Shown: positions 9,032-18,257, numbered from the stretch's first letter. The stretch: DNA of 64,000 nt from Halobellus clavatus (GCF_900107195.1 NZ_FNPB01000001.1:310001-374000), one strand, 5' to 3'. The notes: generated from the letters alone by a model not told the origin. Numbers and translations are program-made.

Positions 9032-9988
9032 GTGGTCTCTCTCGTCTCCGTCTTCGCGACAGCCATTCTCCCGATCGTCGTCGTCGGCGGTGTCGGCTAC
9101 CTACTCGGCCGATTTCGAACCGTAGACACGGATGCGATCAACACGCTCTTGATCTACGTGCTCGTCCCGGCACTGATCTTCCACAGCCTCACGACCACGA
9201 CGCTCGCGCAGTCGACACTCGCGCGGATCACGGTCGCGATTCTGCTCTTTCACGTGCTCGCGATCGCCGTCGCGGAGGCCGCCGGACGCCTCTTCGGCGC
9301 GTCGAAGACGGCGCTCGCGGCCGTCGTCCTGGTCACGGCGTTCCCGAACACGGGCAACTACGGCGTCCCCGTCTCGAACTTCGCGTTCGGGGCGACGGGG
9401 CGAGCGACGGCCGTCGTCTACCTCTCGGTACAGGCCGTTCTCATCTGGACCGTCGGCGTCTACATCGCCTCCCGCGGGAGCGCCGAGAGCCGCCTGGACG
9501 GACTCAAGCGCGTCTTCAGCGTCCCGCTCGTGTACGCCGTTGTGGCGGCACTCCTCGCTCGCGGCCTCGGCGTGGTGCCGCCGACCGGGTCGACCGCGAT
9601 GTCGACGGTGCAACTCGTCGGTGACGCGTCGATCCCGGTGATGTTGCTCCTGCTGGGGATTCAACTCGCTCGGACGGACGTCGGGTCGACGCTCTCAGCC
9701 GTCGGCGGCGTCGTGGCCCTGAAGATGCTCATCGCGCCGCTGCTCGGGATCGGCGTCGCGCTCGTCGTCGGATTCACCGAGCCGGCGGTCGCGCGGACGT
9801 TCGTACTCGAATCCGCGATGCCCTCGGCGGTGACGACCGTGATTCTCGCTGCGGAGTTCTCGGAGGGAGAGGTGGCCGGCGTCCCCGTCACGGAGTTCGT
9901 CTCGACGGCTATCTTCGCGACCACGCTCGTCTCCGTGGTCACGCTGACGGCGCTCATCGCGCTCTTGCAGAGCGGCGTCGTCGTGTGA
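9032..9988 (+). CDS. AEC family transporter (auxin efflux carrier type)
   Basis: A 318-residue integral membrane protein with about ten helices in two halves of five, as in the AEC/Mem_trans family. The first half carries the broken-helix motif TAFPNTGNYGVPVS; the second has AMPSAVTTVILAAEF, the matching crossover region. Family members export or import small organic anions; the substrate is unknown. The start is GTG at 9032 because the first helix (LVSVFATAILPIVVVGGVGYLL) begins immediately after it and no ATG precedes it in frame. Confidence 0.85.
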   Translation: MVSLVSVFATAILPIVVVGGVGYLLGRFRTVDTDAINTLLIYVLVPALIFHSLTTTTLAQSTLARITVAILLFHVLAIAVAEAAGRLFGASKTALAAVVLVTAFPNTGNYGVPVSNFAFGATGRATAVVYLSVQAVLIWTVGVYIASRGSAESRLDGLKRVFSVPLVYAVVAALLARGLGVVPPTGSTAMSTVQLVGDASIPVMLLLLGIQLARTDVGSTLSAVGGVVALKMLIAPLLGIGVALVVGFTEPAVARTFVLESAMPSAVTTVILAAEFSEGEVAGVPVTEFVSTAIFATTLVSVVTLTALIALLQSGVVV

Positions 9989-10170
9989 GAGCGTCACCGA
10001 TCCCTCCCTGACCGGCAGTCGGCTGCGCGACGACAGCGGGCGCTGGAACTGGCGGACAGTCGGCACGATCAGATCGCGATCCGCACACCCGCGTCGCTGT
10101 GCCGAACAACCGCGTTCGACGCGGGGCCGTTGTCAACGCATAGCGCCTCTGGCCGCGTGATCGCTGATAA

Positions 10171-10191
10171 ACGTTCGTCCGGACGTTCGTC
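10171..10191. repeat. Tandem ACGTTCGTC direct repeat upstream of mtnP
   Basis: Two exact copies of ACGTTCGTC, 12 bp apart, lie 49-69 bp before the mtnP start. A TATA-like GATTTTAG lies between them and the gene. The spacing is close to one helical turn, which would suit an activator bound upstream of the TATA box; this is inference. The rest of the 251-bp gap shows no ORF or RNA signature. Confidence 0.35.
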
Positions 10192-10239
10192 ACGGGCCAG
10201 GACCCACGGATTTTAGCGCCCGCGGCCGAACCGTCGCCT

Positions 10240-11100
10240 ATGGCCATCGGATTCATCGGCGGGAGCGGGATCTACGACGCGCTCCCCCTGCAGGACACGC
10301 GCGAAGTCGACGTCGACACCCCGTTCGGGAACCCCTCGGCCCCGCTCACAGTCGGAGAGTTCGGCGATACCGGCCGCGAAGTCGCGTTCGTCCCCCGGCA
10401 CGGCACCGACCACGAGTACTCGCCCACGACGCTGCCCTACCGGGCGAACGTATTCGCGCTGAAGGAACTCGGCGTCACGCACATCATCGCCTCGAACGCC
10501 GTCGGGAGCCTCCGAGAGGACCTCCCGCCCCAGACCCTCGTACTCCCCGATCAGATCTACGATCGGACCAAGCACCGGGACCTGACGTTCTTCGACAGGG
10601 ACGTCGTCGTCCACCAGCAGTTCGCCGAACCGTACTGCGCCGAACTCAACGGGATCCTCGCCGACGCCGCCGAAGCAGCGAGCGACGCCGACGTCGTCCG
10701 CGGCGGCACCTACGTCTGCATCGAGGGGCCGCAGTTCTCGACGCGCGCCGAGAGCGAGTTCTACCGCTCACAGGGCTGGGACGTCATCGGGATGACGACG
10801 ATTCCGGAAGCGAAACTCGCCCGTGAGGCCGAGATGGCCTACGCGACGATCACGGGCGTCACCGACTACGACGTCTGGAAGGAAGACAGCGAAGTCTCCT
10901 TAGAAGAGGTGCTCGAGAACGCCGCCGCGAACGAGACCGCGATCAAAGAGACCGTCGAGGCCGCCATCGAGTCGATCCCCGAAGACCACGAGTGCGACTG
11001 TCACACGGCGCTCGCGGGGACGATCAACACGCCCGACGAGGCGATCCCCGAGTCGACGAAAGCCGACCTGGAGCCGCTGCTCGGCACGTACGTCGAGTAG
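10240..11100 (+). CDS. mtnP: S-methyl-5'-thioadenosine phosphorylase
   Basis: A 286-residue purine nucleoside phosphorylase superfamily II member. Motifs: phosphate loop GGSGIYD (7-13), RHG (53-55), SNAVGSL, the purine site EGPQFSTRAES and GMTTIPEAKLAREAEM. The last distinguishes MTAP/PNP-II. It cleaves methylthioadenosine with phosphate to adenine and methylthioribose-1-phosphate, returning methionine and adenine from polyamine and methyltransfer side products. A TATA-like element about 25-30 bp ahead of ATG 10240 suggests a leaderless transcript. The downstream smc-operon gene is convergent. Confidence 0.93.
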   Translation: MAIGFIGGSGIYDALPLQDTREVDVDTPFGNPSAPLTVGEFGDTGREVAFVPRHGTDHEYSPTTLPYRANVFALKELGVTHIIASNAVGSLREDLPPQTLVLPDQIYDRTKHRDLTFFDRDVVVHQQFAEPYCAELNGILADAAEAASDADVVRGGTYVCIEGPQFSTRAESEFYRSQGWDVIGMTTIPEAKLAREAEMAYATITGVTDYDVWKEDSEVSLEEVLENAAANETAIKETVEAAIESIPEDHECDCHTALAGTINTPDEAIPESTKADLEPLLGTYVE

Positions 11101-11187
11101 ATCGACCGGTGACAGCGATCTGACACGCAGGCCGCGGTCATCGAGTCAGACGGTGACGATCGAGGGTGGGGGCTGCAACCGCCGGAG

Positions 11188-12183
11188 TCAGTCGTCGTCG
11201 GCGGCCGGAACGGGGGCCTCTGTGTTCGCCGCCGCGTCATCGTCTGCCACGGCTGCTTCGACGGTGTCGGGATCACGGATCCAGAGGTCGCCGAAGAGGT
11301 CGTCCTGCTGCAGGTGGAGTTCGCCGCGGTGCGAGAGAAAGAGCAGGGCGAGATACGTCGTCACCGGCGTCGCCGCGGCATCATCGATCTCCGCGAAGAG
11401 GACTTCCTCGCGGCCGTTGTCGTAGTGAACGGTGACTGCCGCACGGACCGATTCGATCGACGTTTCGATGTCTTCGCTGTGGGCCGTCTCGGTCACGTCG
11501 GCGGCCGTCGGTTCGTCCGCGCCCCGGAACTCGTCGGCCGAGCGGTAGTCCAGCGTCTGCGTTCCGCCGCGGTCGCTGCGCGACGTACTGGAGGTGTCGT
11601 ACTCGCGGCGGCGCTTCCACCACGACTCCCGCTCGGCCTCGCGGAGTTCGCGGACCAGTTCGTCCAGCGTCTCCGGCGAACCGCGCGCCTGCTTCCGTTC
11701 GAGGCGACGGTCCATCTCGGCTTCGAGCGCGTCGACGGGGTCGAATCCCGGCCCGGCAGCCCCGTCGTCGCCGCCGGCGATGGGGGCGCTCCCGCCGCGT
11801 TCGAGCGCCTCTTCCCACGGTTCGAGTTCGTCGTCCTCCTCGTCGTCGGATTCGAGCAGGGCGTCGCTCTTCATCCGCAGGAGGACCGCGGCGTAGAACA
11901 GCGCCCGCCCCGACGTGCGGAGATCGGTCTCGTCGAGTCGGTCGAGGAACGCGTCGGTCGCCTCGACGAGGTCGACGTCCCAGGGGTCGATCTCGCCCTC
12001 TTCGGCCAACTGGACGAGCAGTTCGACGGGCTCGACCTCGTCGTCGTCGACGTCGCCGTTCCCGCCGGGGGGATCGCCCGGTCCGCCCGAGAAGCCGTCG
12101 GGGTCGGAGTCGCCACTGAGTCCGCGAGCCAGTCCGTTCGTTCCGGGCGGCGCGGAGCCGGTCGAGCCGGCGGAGTCAGTCAT
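11188..12183 (-). CDS. scpA: Segregation and condensation protein A (kleisin)
   Basis: A 331-residue kleisin. The N-terminal region after a Gly/Asp-rich linker reads EPVELLVQLAEEGEIDPWDVDLVEATDAFL, the helical ScpA domain that contacts the SMC neck. A long charged linker follows, and the C-terminal winged helix (TPVTTYLALLFLSHRGELHLQQDDLFGDLWI) binds the SMC head. It overlaps the end of smc by 8 bp, so the pair is translationally coupled and presumably forms the archaeal condensin ring. I see no scpB in the window. The first ~45 residues are low complexity and probably disordered. Confidence 0.93.
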   Translation of the reverse strand: MTDSAGSTGSAPPGTNGLARGLSGDSDPDGFSGGPGDPPGGNGDVDDDEVEPVELLVQLAEEGEIDPWDVDLVEATDAFLDRLDETDLRTSGRALFYAAVLLRMKSDALLESDDEEDDELEPWEEALERGGSAPIAGGDDGAAGPGFDPVDALEAEMDRRLERKQARGSPETLDELVRELREAERESWWKRRREYDTSSTSRSDRGGTQTLDYRSADEFRGADEPTAADVTETAHSEDIETSIESVRAAVTVHYDNGREEVLFAEIDDAAATPVTTYLALLFLSHRGELHLQQDDLFGDLWIRDPDTVEAAVADDDAAANTEAPVPAADDD

Positions 12184-15100
12184 CGGCGGGCACCTCCGGC
12201 TCCTCGCGTTCGCCCAGTTGGATCCCGGTGACGGCGCTGACGTTGTCGCCCTGCATCGTCACGCCGATGGCGCGCTCGGAGCGCTCTAAGAGCGCCGACC
12301 GGTGCGAGACGACGACGAACTGCGCGTCGGCCGAGAGATCGTCGACCATCTGGCCGACGCGCTCGGCGTTGGCGGCGTCGAGGAAGGCGTCGACCTCGTC
12401 GAGCGCGTAGAACGGCGCGGGGTTGTGCCGCTGGATGGCGAAGATGAACGCCAGAGCAGTGAGGGACTTCTCGCCGCCCGACATCGCGTTCAGCCGCTGA
12501 ATCGGCTTGTCGCCGGGCTGGGCCTTCATCGTCAGTCCGCCCTCGAAGGGGTCCTCCGGGTCTTCGAGGTGCAGTTCGCCCGTCCCATCCGAGAGGCGCT
12601 CGAAGATGTCCGTGAAGTTCTCGTTGATCGCGTCGAAGGCGGTCATAAACGTCTGCTTCTTCTGCGCCTCGAAGCGGTCGATCCGGTCCTCGATCGCCTC
12701 CCGCTCTTCGACGAGGACGTCGCGGCGCTCCTGGAGGTCGTCTAAGTCCGCTTTCACGTCGTCGTACTCGTCGATCGCGAGCATATTCACCGGTTCGAGC
12801 GCCTCCATCTCCTCGGTCAGCCGCTCGATCTCGGCTTCGACCTCGTCGTGGTCGGGGATCTTCGCGGGGTCGTACTCGCCGACCTCGGCTTCGAGTTCGT
12901 CGATCTCCCAGGCGAGGCGCTCGGCGGTGTCCTCGAGCGAATCGAGTGTCGACTCGATGCGGTCGACCGTGTCGCGCTTCTCGTCGCGGTCGGTCTTGGC
13001 TTCACGCAGCGTCGCCTGCAGGTCCGAGCGCTCGGCTTTGAGATCTTCGAGCTCGGCCTCGAGTTCTTCGACGGCCTCGCGTTTGGCCTCGAGGTCCGCC
13101 TCGTGGTCTTCGATCTCGGCTTCCTTCTCCCGGATGGCGTCGCGGGCGTCGGCCTTCCGCTCCTGTGCGGTCTCGATCGTCTCCTCGAGGTCCTCGATCG
13201 CGTCCTCGGCGTACTCCTTCTCTAGGCCGAGTTCGTTGAGTCGCCCGTCGAGGTCATCCATCCGATCCTCCTTCGCCTCGATCTCCGCGCGGATCTCGTC
13301 GGCGCGGCTCGTGAGTTCGGGGATCTTCGAATCGGCGAGTTCGCCCTCCAGGTCGTCGATGTCGGCCTCGACCGAAGCGATTTCGGCTTCGTAGTCGTCG
13401 ATTTCGGCGTCGACCTCGCGCATCTCCGCGTCGACGTCGGCGCGCTCCTCGCGGAGGTCTTCGATCTCCGTGCCCAGTTCGTCGATCCGCCGCTCCGCGT
13501 CCGCGACGGCCGCCTCGGCGTCTTCGATTTGGGCTTCGACCTCGCGGACGCGTTCGCGGGCGTCGGCGGCGCGCCCCCGGGCGTCCTCGATGTCCTCGTC
13601 GAGTTCTCGGATCTCCGCCTGGAGCCCCCGTCGCTCGTCTTCGAGGTCTTCGATCTCCTCGGCGAGGCGTTCGAGTCGACCGTTGCCGGACTTCGAGAAC
13701 GAGTAGCGCGACCCGCCGCCGGAGCCGCCCGTCATCGCGCCCGAGCGCTCGACGAGGTCGCCGTCGAGCGTCACCATTCGGTAGTCGCCCATCAGGTCCC
13801 GCGCGGTCTGCATATCCTCGACGACGAGCGTCGAGCCGAGGACGTACGAGAAGACCGAGTCGTACTCGCTGTCGTAGTCGACGAGGTTTCGCGCGAAGTC
13901 GACGACGCCGGGGTGTGACGGCAGCGAGGGGAGCCCGCGATCGTCCATCTTCGTGATCGGCAGGAACGTGGCTCGACCGGCGTTCCGTGATTTGAGATAG
14001 TCGATGCAGTCCGATCCGACGCCGTCGTCGTCGACGACGACGTGTGCGAGTCGCCCGCCGGCGGCCGTCTCACAGGCGGTCGCGTACTCGCCGTCGACCG
14101 CGCCCAACTGGCCGACCGTGCCGTGGACGCCGCCTTTGCCGGCGTTGAGGGTCGTCGTCACCGCCCGCGGCCAGGAGTTGTCGCCGTCGTCGCTCGCACG
14201 GGCCTCCAGCGTCGCGTACTCGGACTGCTTGGATTGGATCTCCTCGACGACCGCGTCGAGGTCGGACTTCAGTTCAGCCTTCTCGTCTTGAAGCTCGTCG
14301 ACGACCCCCTCGATCTTCGATTCGTTCTTCTCGGCTTTGTCCAGTTCGGAGTGGAGGTCCGACACCTCAGCCTGCAGGTCCGGAAGCCGCTCGCGGAGGT
14401 CGTCGATCTCCGATTCGAGGTCGTCGATCTCGCTGGCGCGGCGGCGCGTCTCGTCGAGGAGCCGATCTTTCTTCCGCTGGCTCTCGTTTCGCTCGGTCTT
14501 CAACTCCTCGAGCCGTTCTTTCTTCGACTCCAGTTCGGACTTCAGTTCGTCGTACTCGGTGTCGACGTTCTCGATCTCGGCTTTCACCTCCGCGAGGTCG
14601 GTCTCCAGCGATCCGATGTCGGATTTGACCGACGCCTTTTCGACTTTGACCGAGCGGATCTCCTCGTCGAGTTCCTCGATCGTCTCTTGCTTGCGGTCGA
14701 GTTGGACGAACGCCTCCCGGCGGTCGCTCTCGACGTCGTCGATCCGCTCCTCGGCGGCCTCGATCTCGTTTTCGACCCGGTTGATCTCGCCTTTGATCTC
14801 CTCGATCTCGGCTTTGATCCGGAGTTGCTCGTCTTCGCCCTTCCGTTCGATCTCTTTGGTCAGTTCGTCGAGTTCGTCTTCCAGGCGGGTGACGCGGCCC
14901 TCGCGGCGGTCCAGTTCCGCGCGCTCCTCGGCGAGGTCCGCCTCCGTCGACTCGATCTTCGATTCGGTCTCCGCGAGGTCGTCGCGTTTGTCTTCGAGTT
15001 CGGCCGCTTTCTTGTAGCTCTCGTACGCCTCACGGTCCTGACGGAGCGACTGGTATTCGAGGGCGGTCTCGCGCTCGTCCGCCAACTGATCGAGTCGCGT

Positions 15101-15775
15101 CTCCTTCTCTTCGATCCGAAGGTCCGCCTCCTCGATCCGGTCTTCGACCGCCTCCAGTTCCTCGAAGGCGTCCTCCTTCTTGGCGTCGAACTCCGCGACG
15201 CCGGCGATCTCGTCGATGATCCCCCGGCGCTGGTACGGCGTCATATTGATGATCTCGGTCACGTCGCCCTGCATCACGACGTTGTAGCCCTCGGGGGTGA
15301 TGCCGGCCTGCGCGAGAAGGTCCTGGATGTCGGAGAGGTTGCAGGCGCGGCCGTTGAGGTAGTAATAGGAGTAGTAGTTGTCTTCGGTCTCCTTGACGCG
15401 TCGCCTGACGCTGATCTCGGAGACGTCGCCGACGTCTTCGCTGCCGGCCGCGTTGACGACCTGCGATCGGTCCAACGTGCGGTCCTCGTTGTCGAGGACG
15501 ACGGTGACAGTGGCCTCTCTGGGGCCGGACTGCGGGCCGGCACCGCCGCCGTCGCTGCCGTCGGCGTGGCCGGGGTTGTAGATCAGATCAGTGAGTTTCT
15601 CCGCGCGGATGCCGCGCGTCCGCGCGAGGCCCAGCGCGAAGAGCACCCCGTCGATGATGTTCGACTTCCCGGAGCCATTCGGCCCGGTGACGACCGTGAA
15701 GTCCTCGTAGAACGGAATCTCGGTGGTCCGCCCGAAGCTCTTGAAACCGTCGAGGACGAGCTTTTTGATGTGCAT
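12176..15775 (-). CDS. smc: Chromosome segregation ATPase SMC
   Basis: A 1199-residue SMC protein, full length for the family. The Walker A is GPNGSGKSN (31-39). A first long coiled coil (~170-500) leads to the hinge (~515-690), with the Gly-rich turn MTGGSGGGSRYSF just after it, then the second coiled coil. The C-terminal head has the ABC signature LNAMSGGEKSLTALAF and Walker B PFYALDEVDAFLDA. With ScpA it forms the condensin that compacts and segregates the chromosome. It is the middle gene of a three-gene operon: 29 bp after a coiled-coil protein and overlapping scpA. Confidence 0.97.
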   Translation of the reverse strand: MHIKKLVLDGFKSFGRTTEIPFYEDFTVVTGPNGSGKSNIIDGVLFALGLARTRGIRAEKLTDLIYNPGHADGSDGGGAGPQSGPREATVTVVLDNEDRTLDRSQVVNAAGSEDVGDVSEISVRRRVKETEDNYYSYYYLNGRACNLSDIQDLLAQAGITPEGYNVVMQGDVTEIINMTPYQRRGIIDEIAGVAEFDAKKEDAFEELEAVEDRIEEADLRIEEKETRLDQLADERETALEYQSLRQDREAYESYKKAAELEDKRDDLAETESKIESTEADLAEERAELDRREGRVTRLEDELDELTKEIERKGEDEQLRIKAEIEEIKGEINRVENEIEAAEERIDDVESDRREAFVQLDRKQETIEELDEEIRSVKVEKASVKSDIGSLETDLAEVKAEIENVDTEYDELKSELESKKERLEELKTERNESQRKKDRLLDETRRRASEIDDLESEIDDLRERLPDLQAEVSDLHSELDKAEKNESKIEGVVDELQDEKAELKSDLDAVVEEIQSKQSEYATLEARASDDGDNSWPRAVTTTLNAGKGGVHGTVGQLGAVDGEYATACETAAGGRLAHVVVDDDGVGSDCIDYLKSRNAGRATFLPITKMDDRGLPSLPSHPGVVDFARNLVDYDSEYDSVFSYVLGSTLVVEDMQTARDLMGDYRMVTLDGDLVERSGAMTGGSGGGSRYSFSKSGNGRLERLAEEIEDLEDERRGLQAEIRELDEDIEDARGRAADARERVREVEAQIEDAEAAVADAERRIDELGTEIEDLREERADVDAEMREVDAEIDDYEAEIASVEADIDDLEGELADSKIPELTSRADEIRAEIEAKEDRMDDLDGRLNELGLEKEYAEDAIEDLEETIETAQERKADARDAIREKEAEIEDHEADLEAKREAVEELEAELEDLKAERSDLQATLREAKTDRDEKRDTVDRIESTLDSLEDTAERLAWEIDELEAEVGEYDPAKIPDHDEVEAEIERLTEEMEALEPVNMLAIDEYDDVKADLDDLQERRDVLVEEREAIEDRIDRFEAQKKQTFMTAFDAINENFTDIFERLSDGTGELHLEDPEDPFEGGLTMKAQPGDKPIQRLNAMSGGEKSLTALAFIFAIQRHNPAPFYALDEVDAFLDAANAERVGQMVDDLSADAQFVVVSHRSALLERSERAIGVTMQGDNVSAVTGIQLGEREEPEVPADD

Positions 15776-15804
15776 AGATTGCTCGTAGCGGGCGGAGGGC
15801 CCGA

Positions 15805-16278
15805 TTACGCGACGATGATGTCGTCGTCTTCGGTCGCCGCCTCGTCTTCCTCGTCGGCGTCGTCCGCCTTATCACCGTCGCCGCTGGGTTCGGCGGTTCC
15901 CTCCGCTTCGCTCGGGATCGGGTCGGCGGCGTCGGCGTCGATGAAGTCGGCGTCGTCGGCCGTCTGCGCAGAGGTCTCGCGGCGGGACTTCTTCTGGGCC
16001 TCCGATTCGCTGAGCGGCCCAGTCGCCGTCGACTCCGGTTCGCTCGCTTCTGTGGGCTGGCTGGACGAGGTGGATTCCTCACTCGTCGCGGCCGACGCGG
16101 TGGCGTCGTCCGCCGGCTCGTGGCCGACCGGACGGTTCCCAGTGGCGAGGTCGACCTCGACTTCCTCTTCGAGGAGGCGGACTCGCTCCTTCGTCTCGAC
16201 GAGCTCTTCTGTCAGACCGTTGACTGCAGCCTGCAACTCGGCGACTTTGGACTCGAGTTCCTCCACGCGGTTGCTCAT
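15805..16278 (-). CDS. Small N-terminal coiled-coil, acidic-tail protein upstream of smc
   Basis: A 157-residue protein. Residues 1-38 form a strong heptad coiled coil (MSNRVEELESKVAELQAAVN and following), then ~110 residues of acidic, Ser/Thr-rich disordered sequence ending EDDDIIVA. ATG 16278 is chosen because a TATA-like TTTATG (16302-16309) lies 27 bp upstream, implying a leaderless transcript; an in-frame codon at 16323 would put that TATA inside the gene. The position 29 bp before smc, same strand, makes co-transcription likely. Function unknown; family name not certain (possibly the haloarchaeal DUF7518 group, from memory). Confidence 0.75.
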   Translation of the reverse strand: MSNRVEELESKVAELQAAVNGLTEELVETKERVRLLEEEVEVDLATGNRPVGHEPADDATASAATSEESTSSSQPTEASEPESTATGPLSESEAQKKSRRETSAQTADDADFIDADAADPIPSEAEGTAEPSGDGDKADDADEEDEAATEDDDIIVA

Positions 16279-16301
16279 AGGGTAGATAGCCTGTCTCCGC
16301 C

Positions 16302-16309
16302 CACATAAA
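16302..16309 (-). promoter_or_regulatory. Probable TATA box of the smc operon
   Basis: On the minus strand CGTTTATG is centred about 27 bp before ATG 16278, the standard distance for a leaderless haloarchaeal transcript. No Shine-Dalgarno sequence is visible ahead of that ATG. It would drive the coiled-coil gene, smc and scpA together. Confidence 0.5.
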
Positions 16310-16394
16310 CGTACGTCAGACACCTACCCGAAAAATGATATCTCTCGTGAATGTGTGAATCCGCCTCACGGATAGAGGACGCTCCCGGCGGGGG

Positions 16395-17354
16395 CTACCG
16401 GAGGTGTCGGTCGAGGAACCCGCTCGTCCACTGAAGCACGAACGCCCGCTGCGTCACGTGCACGTCGTGGCCGGCGTCCGCGGCGACGACACACTCCGCC
16501 GGAACGTCGTGAGCCTCCAGCAGATCGTAGAAGAGTTCCGAGGCCATCGGCGGGACGACGGCGTCGTCTCCGCCGTGAAGCAGGAGGATCGGGGGACGGT
16601 CGTCGCCCGGGTCAGCGCTCTGGCCCCCGTCGGCGTCTGTATCGCCGGTCGTGTCGCCGGACTGGGCGCGGTCGCCGTCGTCACCCGGGGCGGTCGGCGG
16701 TCCACCAGAACCGAGATACGTCGACGGCGACGCTCGGGTCCACGCGTCGGGTTCGGCCTCGCGGTCGCCGCCGAGCAGGCTGACGAGCGCGTCGGTCTCG
16801 GGCTGCTGTTCCAGCGCGTAGGTGCCCGCGACGCCCACGACGGCGGTGAGTGCGTCGCTCGCGGTCGCGGGGTCCGACGGTGTGTCAACCCCCCCAAAGG
16901 CGGTCGGGGCGGGCGCGAGCGACGCGTCGTCGGGTGTCAGCGCCGCCAAGACGGCCAGGTGTGCCCCCGCAGCGTGGCCGAACACGCCGATCCGTGCGGG
17001 ATCGACGCCGAGCTCGGCCGCGGACGCCCGCAGCCACCGGATCGACGCCTTCAGATCGCGGATCTGCGCGGGAAACGCGGCCGTGTCGCTGCCGCGGTAC
17101 TCGGGAACGACGCAGACGTACCCTCGTTCCGCCAGGTCGAGCGCGTACCGAGCCAGGTCGTCGCGGTCTGGAGCCTGCCAGTCGCGGCCCGAGGCGAGCA
17201 CGACCGCAGCGCGGCGGGCGGTCGACGGGGTCGCCTGCGTCGGCTCCCGGGTTCCCGGCCGGTAGAGATCCAGGCGGAGCGATCGTTCGCCCGGCGTGGC
17301 GAAAGGGACTCCGCGGTCGACGTCGATCGCGGTGGCATCGCCGAACCCGATCAT
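16395..17354 (-). CDS. Alpha/beta-hydrolase-fold protein lacking the nucleophilic serine
   Basis: A 319-residue hormone-sensitive-lipase/kynurenine-formamidase-like fold. The elbow that should read GxSxG is GHAAG (residues 126-130), so the serine nucleophile is Ala128. The usual oxyanion HGGGW is replaced by ASGRDW (54-59). The acid and histidine regions remain: GGDDAVVPP and DAGHDVHV near the C-terminus. A Gly/Asp-rich insertion interrupts residues ~230-255. As read it should not work as a normal esterase; binding, scaffold or a different chemistry are possible. ATG 17354 is chosen; the in-frame upstream part (to 17420) is basic and unlike a haloarchaeal protein. Confidence 0.78.
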   Translation of the reverse strand: MIGFGDATAIDVDRGVPFATPGERSLRLDLYRPGTREPTQATPSTARRAAVVLASGRDWQAPDRDDLARYALDLAERGYVCVVPEYRGSDTAAFPAQIRDLKASIRWLRASAAELGVDPARIGVFGHAAGAHLAVLAALTPDDASLAPAPTAFGGVDTPSDPATASDALTAVVGVAGTYALEQQPETDALVSLLGGDREAEPDAWTRASPSTYLGSGGPPTAPGDDGDRAQSGDTTGDTDADGGQSADPGDDRPPILLLHGGDDAVVPPMASELFYDLLEAHDVPAECVVAADAGHDVHVTQRAFVLQWTSGFLDRHLR

Positions 17355-17456
17355 CGCTCGCTTCGTTGCTGCGGGCCGCAGAATAGGTTTCGCTTCGGCC
17401 GTGCGAGGCCGCGTCGGCACGGGAATCGACCGAGAGATCGGGACATACGTAGGAAA

Positions 17457-17464
17457 TTTTATAT
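17457..17464 (+). promoter_or_regulatory. TATA box for the membrane protein at 17487
   Basis: TTTTATAT is centred 26 bp before ATG 17487, preceded by a purine-rich GGAAA that fits a BRE. No Shine-Dalgarno sequence precedes the ATG, so the transcript is probably leaderless. Confidence 0.65.
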
Positions 17465-17486
17465 GATCTGTCTTAGTTTTCGCACT

Positions 17487-18257
17487 ATGTCGATCGACAT
17501 CGGCGCGATCGTTCGGACCGGTTACGAGCGCACCGTGACGCGAAACGGACTGCTGTTCGCCGCGATGCTGTTCGGGATCTCGGTACTCGACGCGATGTTC
17601 TCGGTGGGCGTGGCAGAGCGCACGATGTCGTTCGGCGAGATGGGGCCGGGGGGGACAGCGCCCGTGTCGGACCTCGCCGGGGGCGCACCACCGATCTCGC
17701 TGGGGCTGTCGGCGGTCATCGCGACCCCGGTATCGCTGCTCCTCGGACTGGTCTCGATCGTGATCACGATCGCCGCGATTCGGACGTTCGTGACCGACGA
17801 GACCGAGGCGCTTCCGCGGGAGTATTTCACTGAAGACCTCCTGTGGCCGGTGATAAACCTGATCGTCGGGGGCATCGTGTTCGGGATCGCTGTCGCCATC
17901 GGATTCTCGCTACTGGTCATCCCGGGGCTGTTCCTCCTCGTGAGCCTCTTTTTGTGGGGGGTGTTCGTCGCCGTCGAGGGCGACAGTTTCATCGAGGGGT
18001 TCAGACGCAGTTGGGGCCTGACCGGGGGCCGACGACTGCGGTTGTTCGCGCTCGGGATCGTCGTCATCTTCGTCGCCCTGGTGGTGAGCGTCGCGTTCGC
18101 GGTCCCCGCCGCCGTGCTGCCGGGTATCGTCGGATTCCTACTCGAACAGGTCGGTTCGGCGCTCATCGGCGTCTTCACCTTGGCCGCCGTCGCGGAGACG
18201 TACACCCGGCTCCGGGCGGCGAGCGCGCCGGGAGAACCGGACACAGTCGTCGAGTAG
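17487..18257 (+). CDS. Haloarchaeal integral membrane protein, six-helix type
   Basis: A 256-residue protein with about five or six hydrophobic helices: residues ~18-32, 60-95 (two), 120-160 (two long, including GFSLLVIPGLFLLVSLFLWG) and 185-235. The segment SFIEGFRRSWGLTGGRRLRLF between helices resembles the glycerophosphoryl-diesterase-associated / DUF7847-like membrane domain seen in many haloarchaea. No catalytic motif is visible. ATG 17487 is fixed by the TATA box 26 bp upstream. It precedes gatB by 54 bp but need not share its role. Confidence 0.72.
   Translation: MSIDIGAIVRTGYERTVTRNGLLFAAMLFGISVLDAMFSVGVAERTMSFGEMGPGGTAPVSDLAGGAPPISLGLSAVIATPVSLLLGLVSIVITIAAIRTFVTDETEALPREYFTEDLLWPVINLIVGGIVFGIAVAIGFSLLVIPGLFLLVSLFLWGVFVAVEGDSFIEGFRRSWGLTGGRRLRLFALGIVVIFVALVVSVAFAVPAAVLPGIVGFLLEQVGSALIGVFTLAAVAETYTRLRAASAPGEPDTVVE

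Noticed and set aside
14042-16285. A long plus-strand open frame opposite smc and the coiled-coil gene
   Set aside because: High GC and the regular codon pattern of smc leave the antisense frame free of stops; it shows no domain and is Leu/Val/Asp-skewed in the way expected of a mirror of coiled-coil codons.
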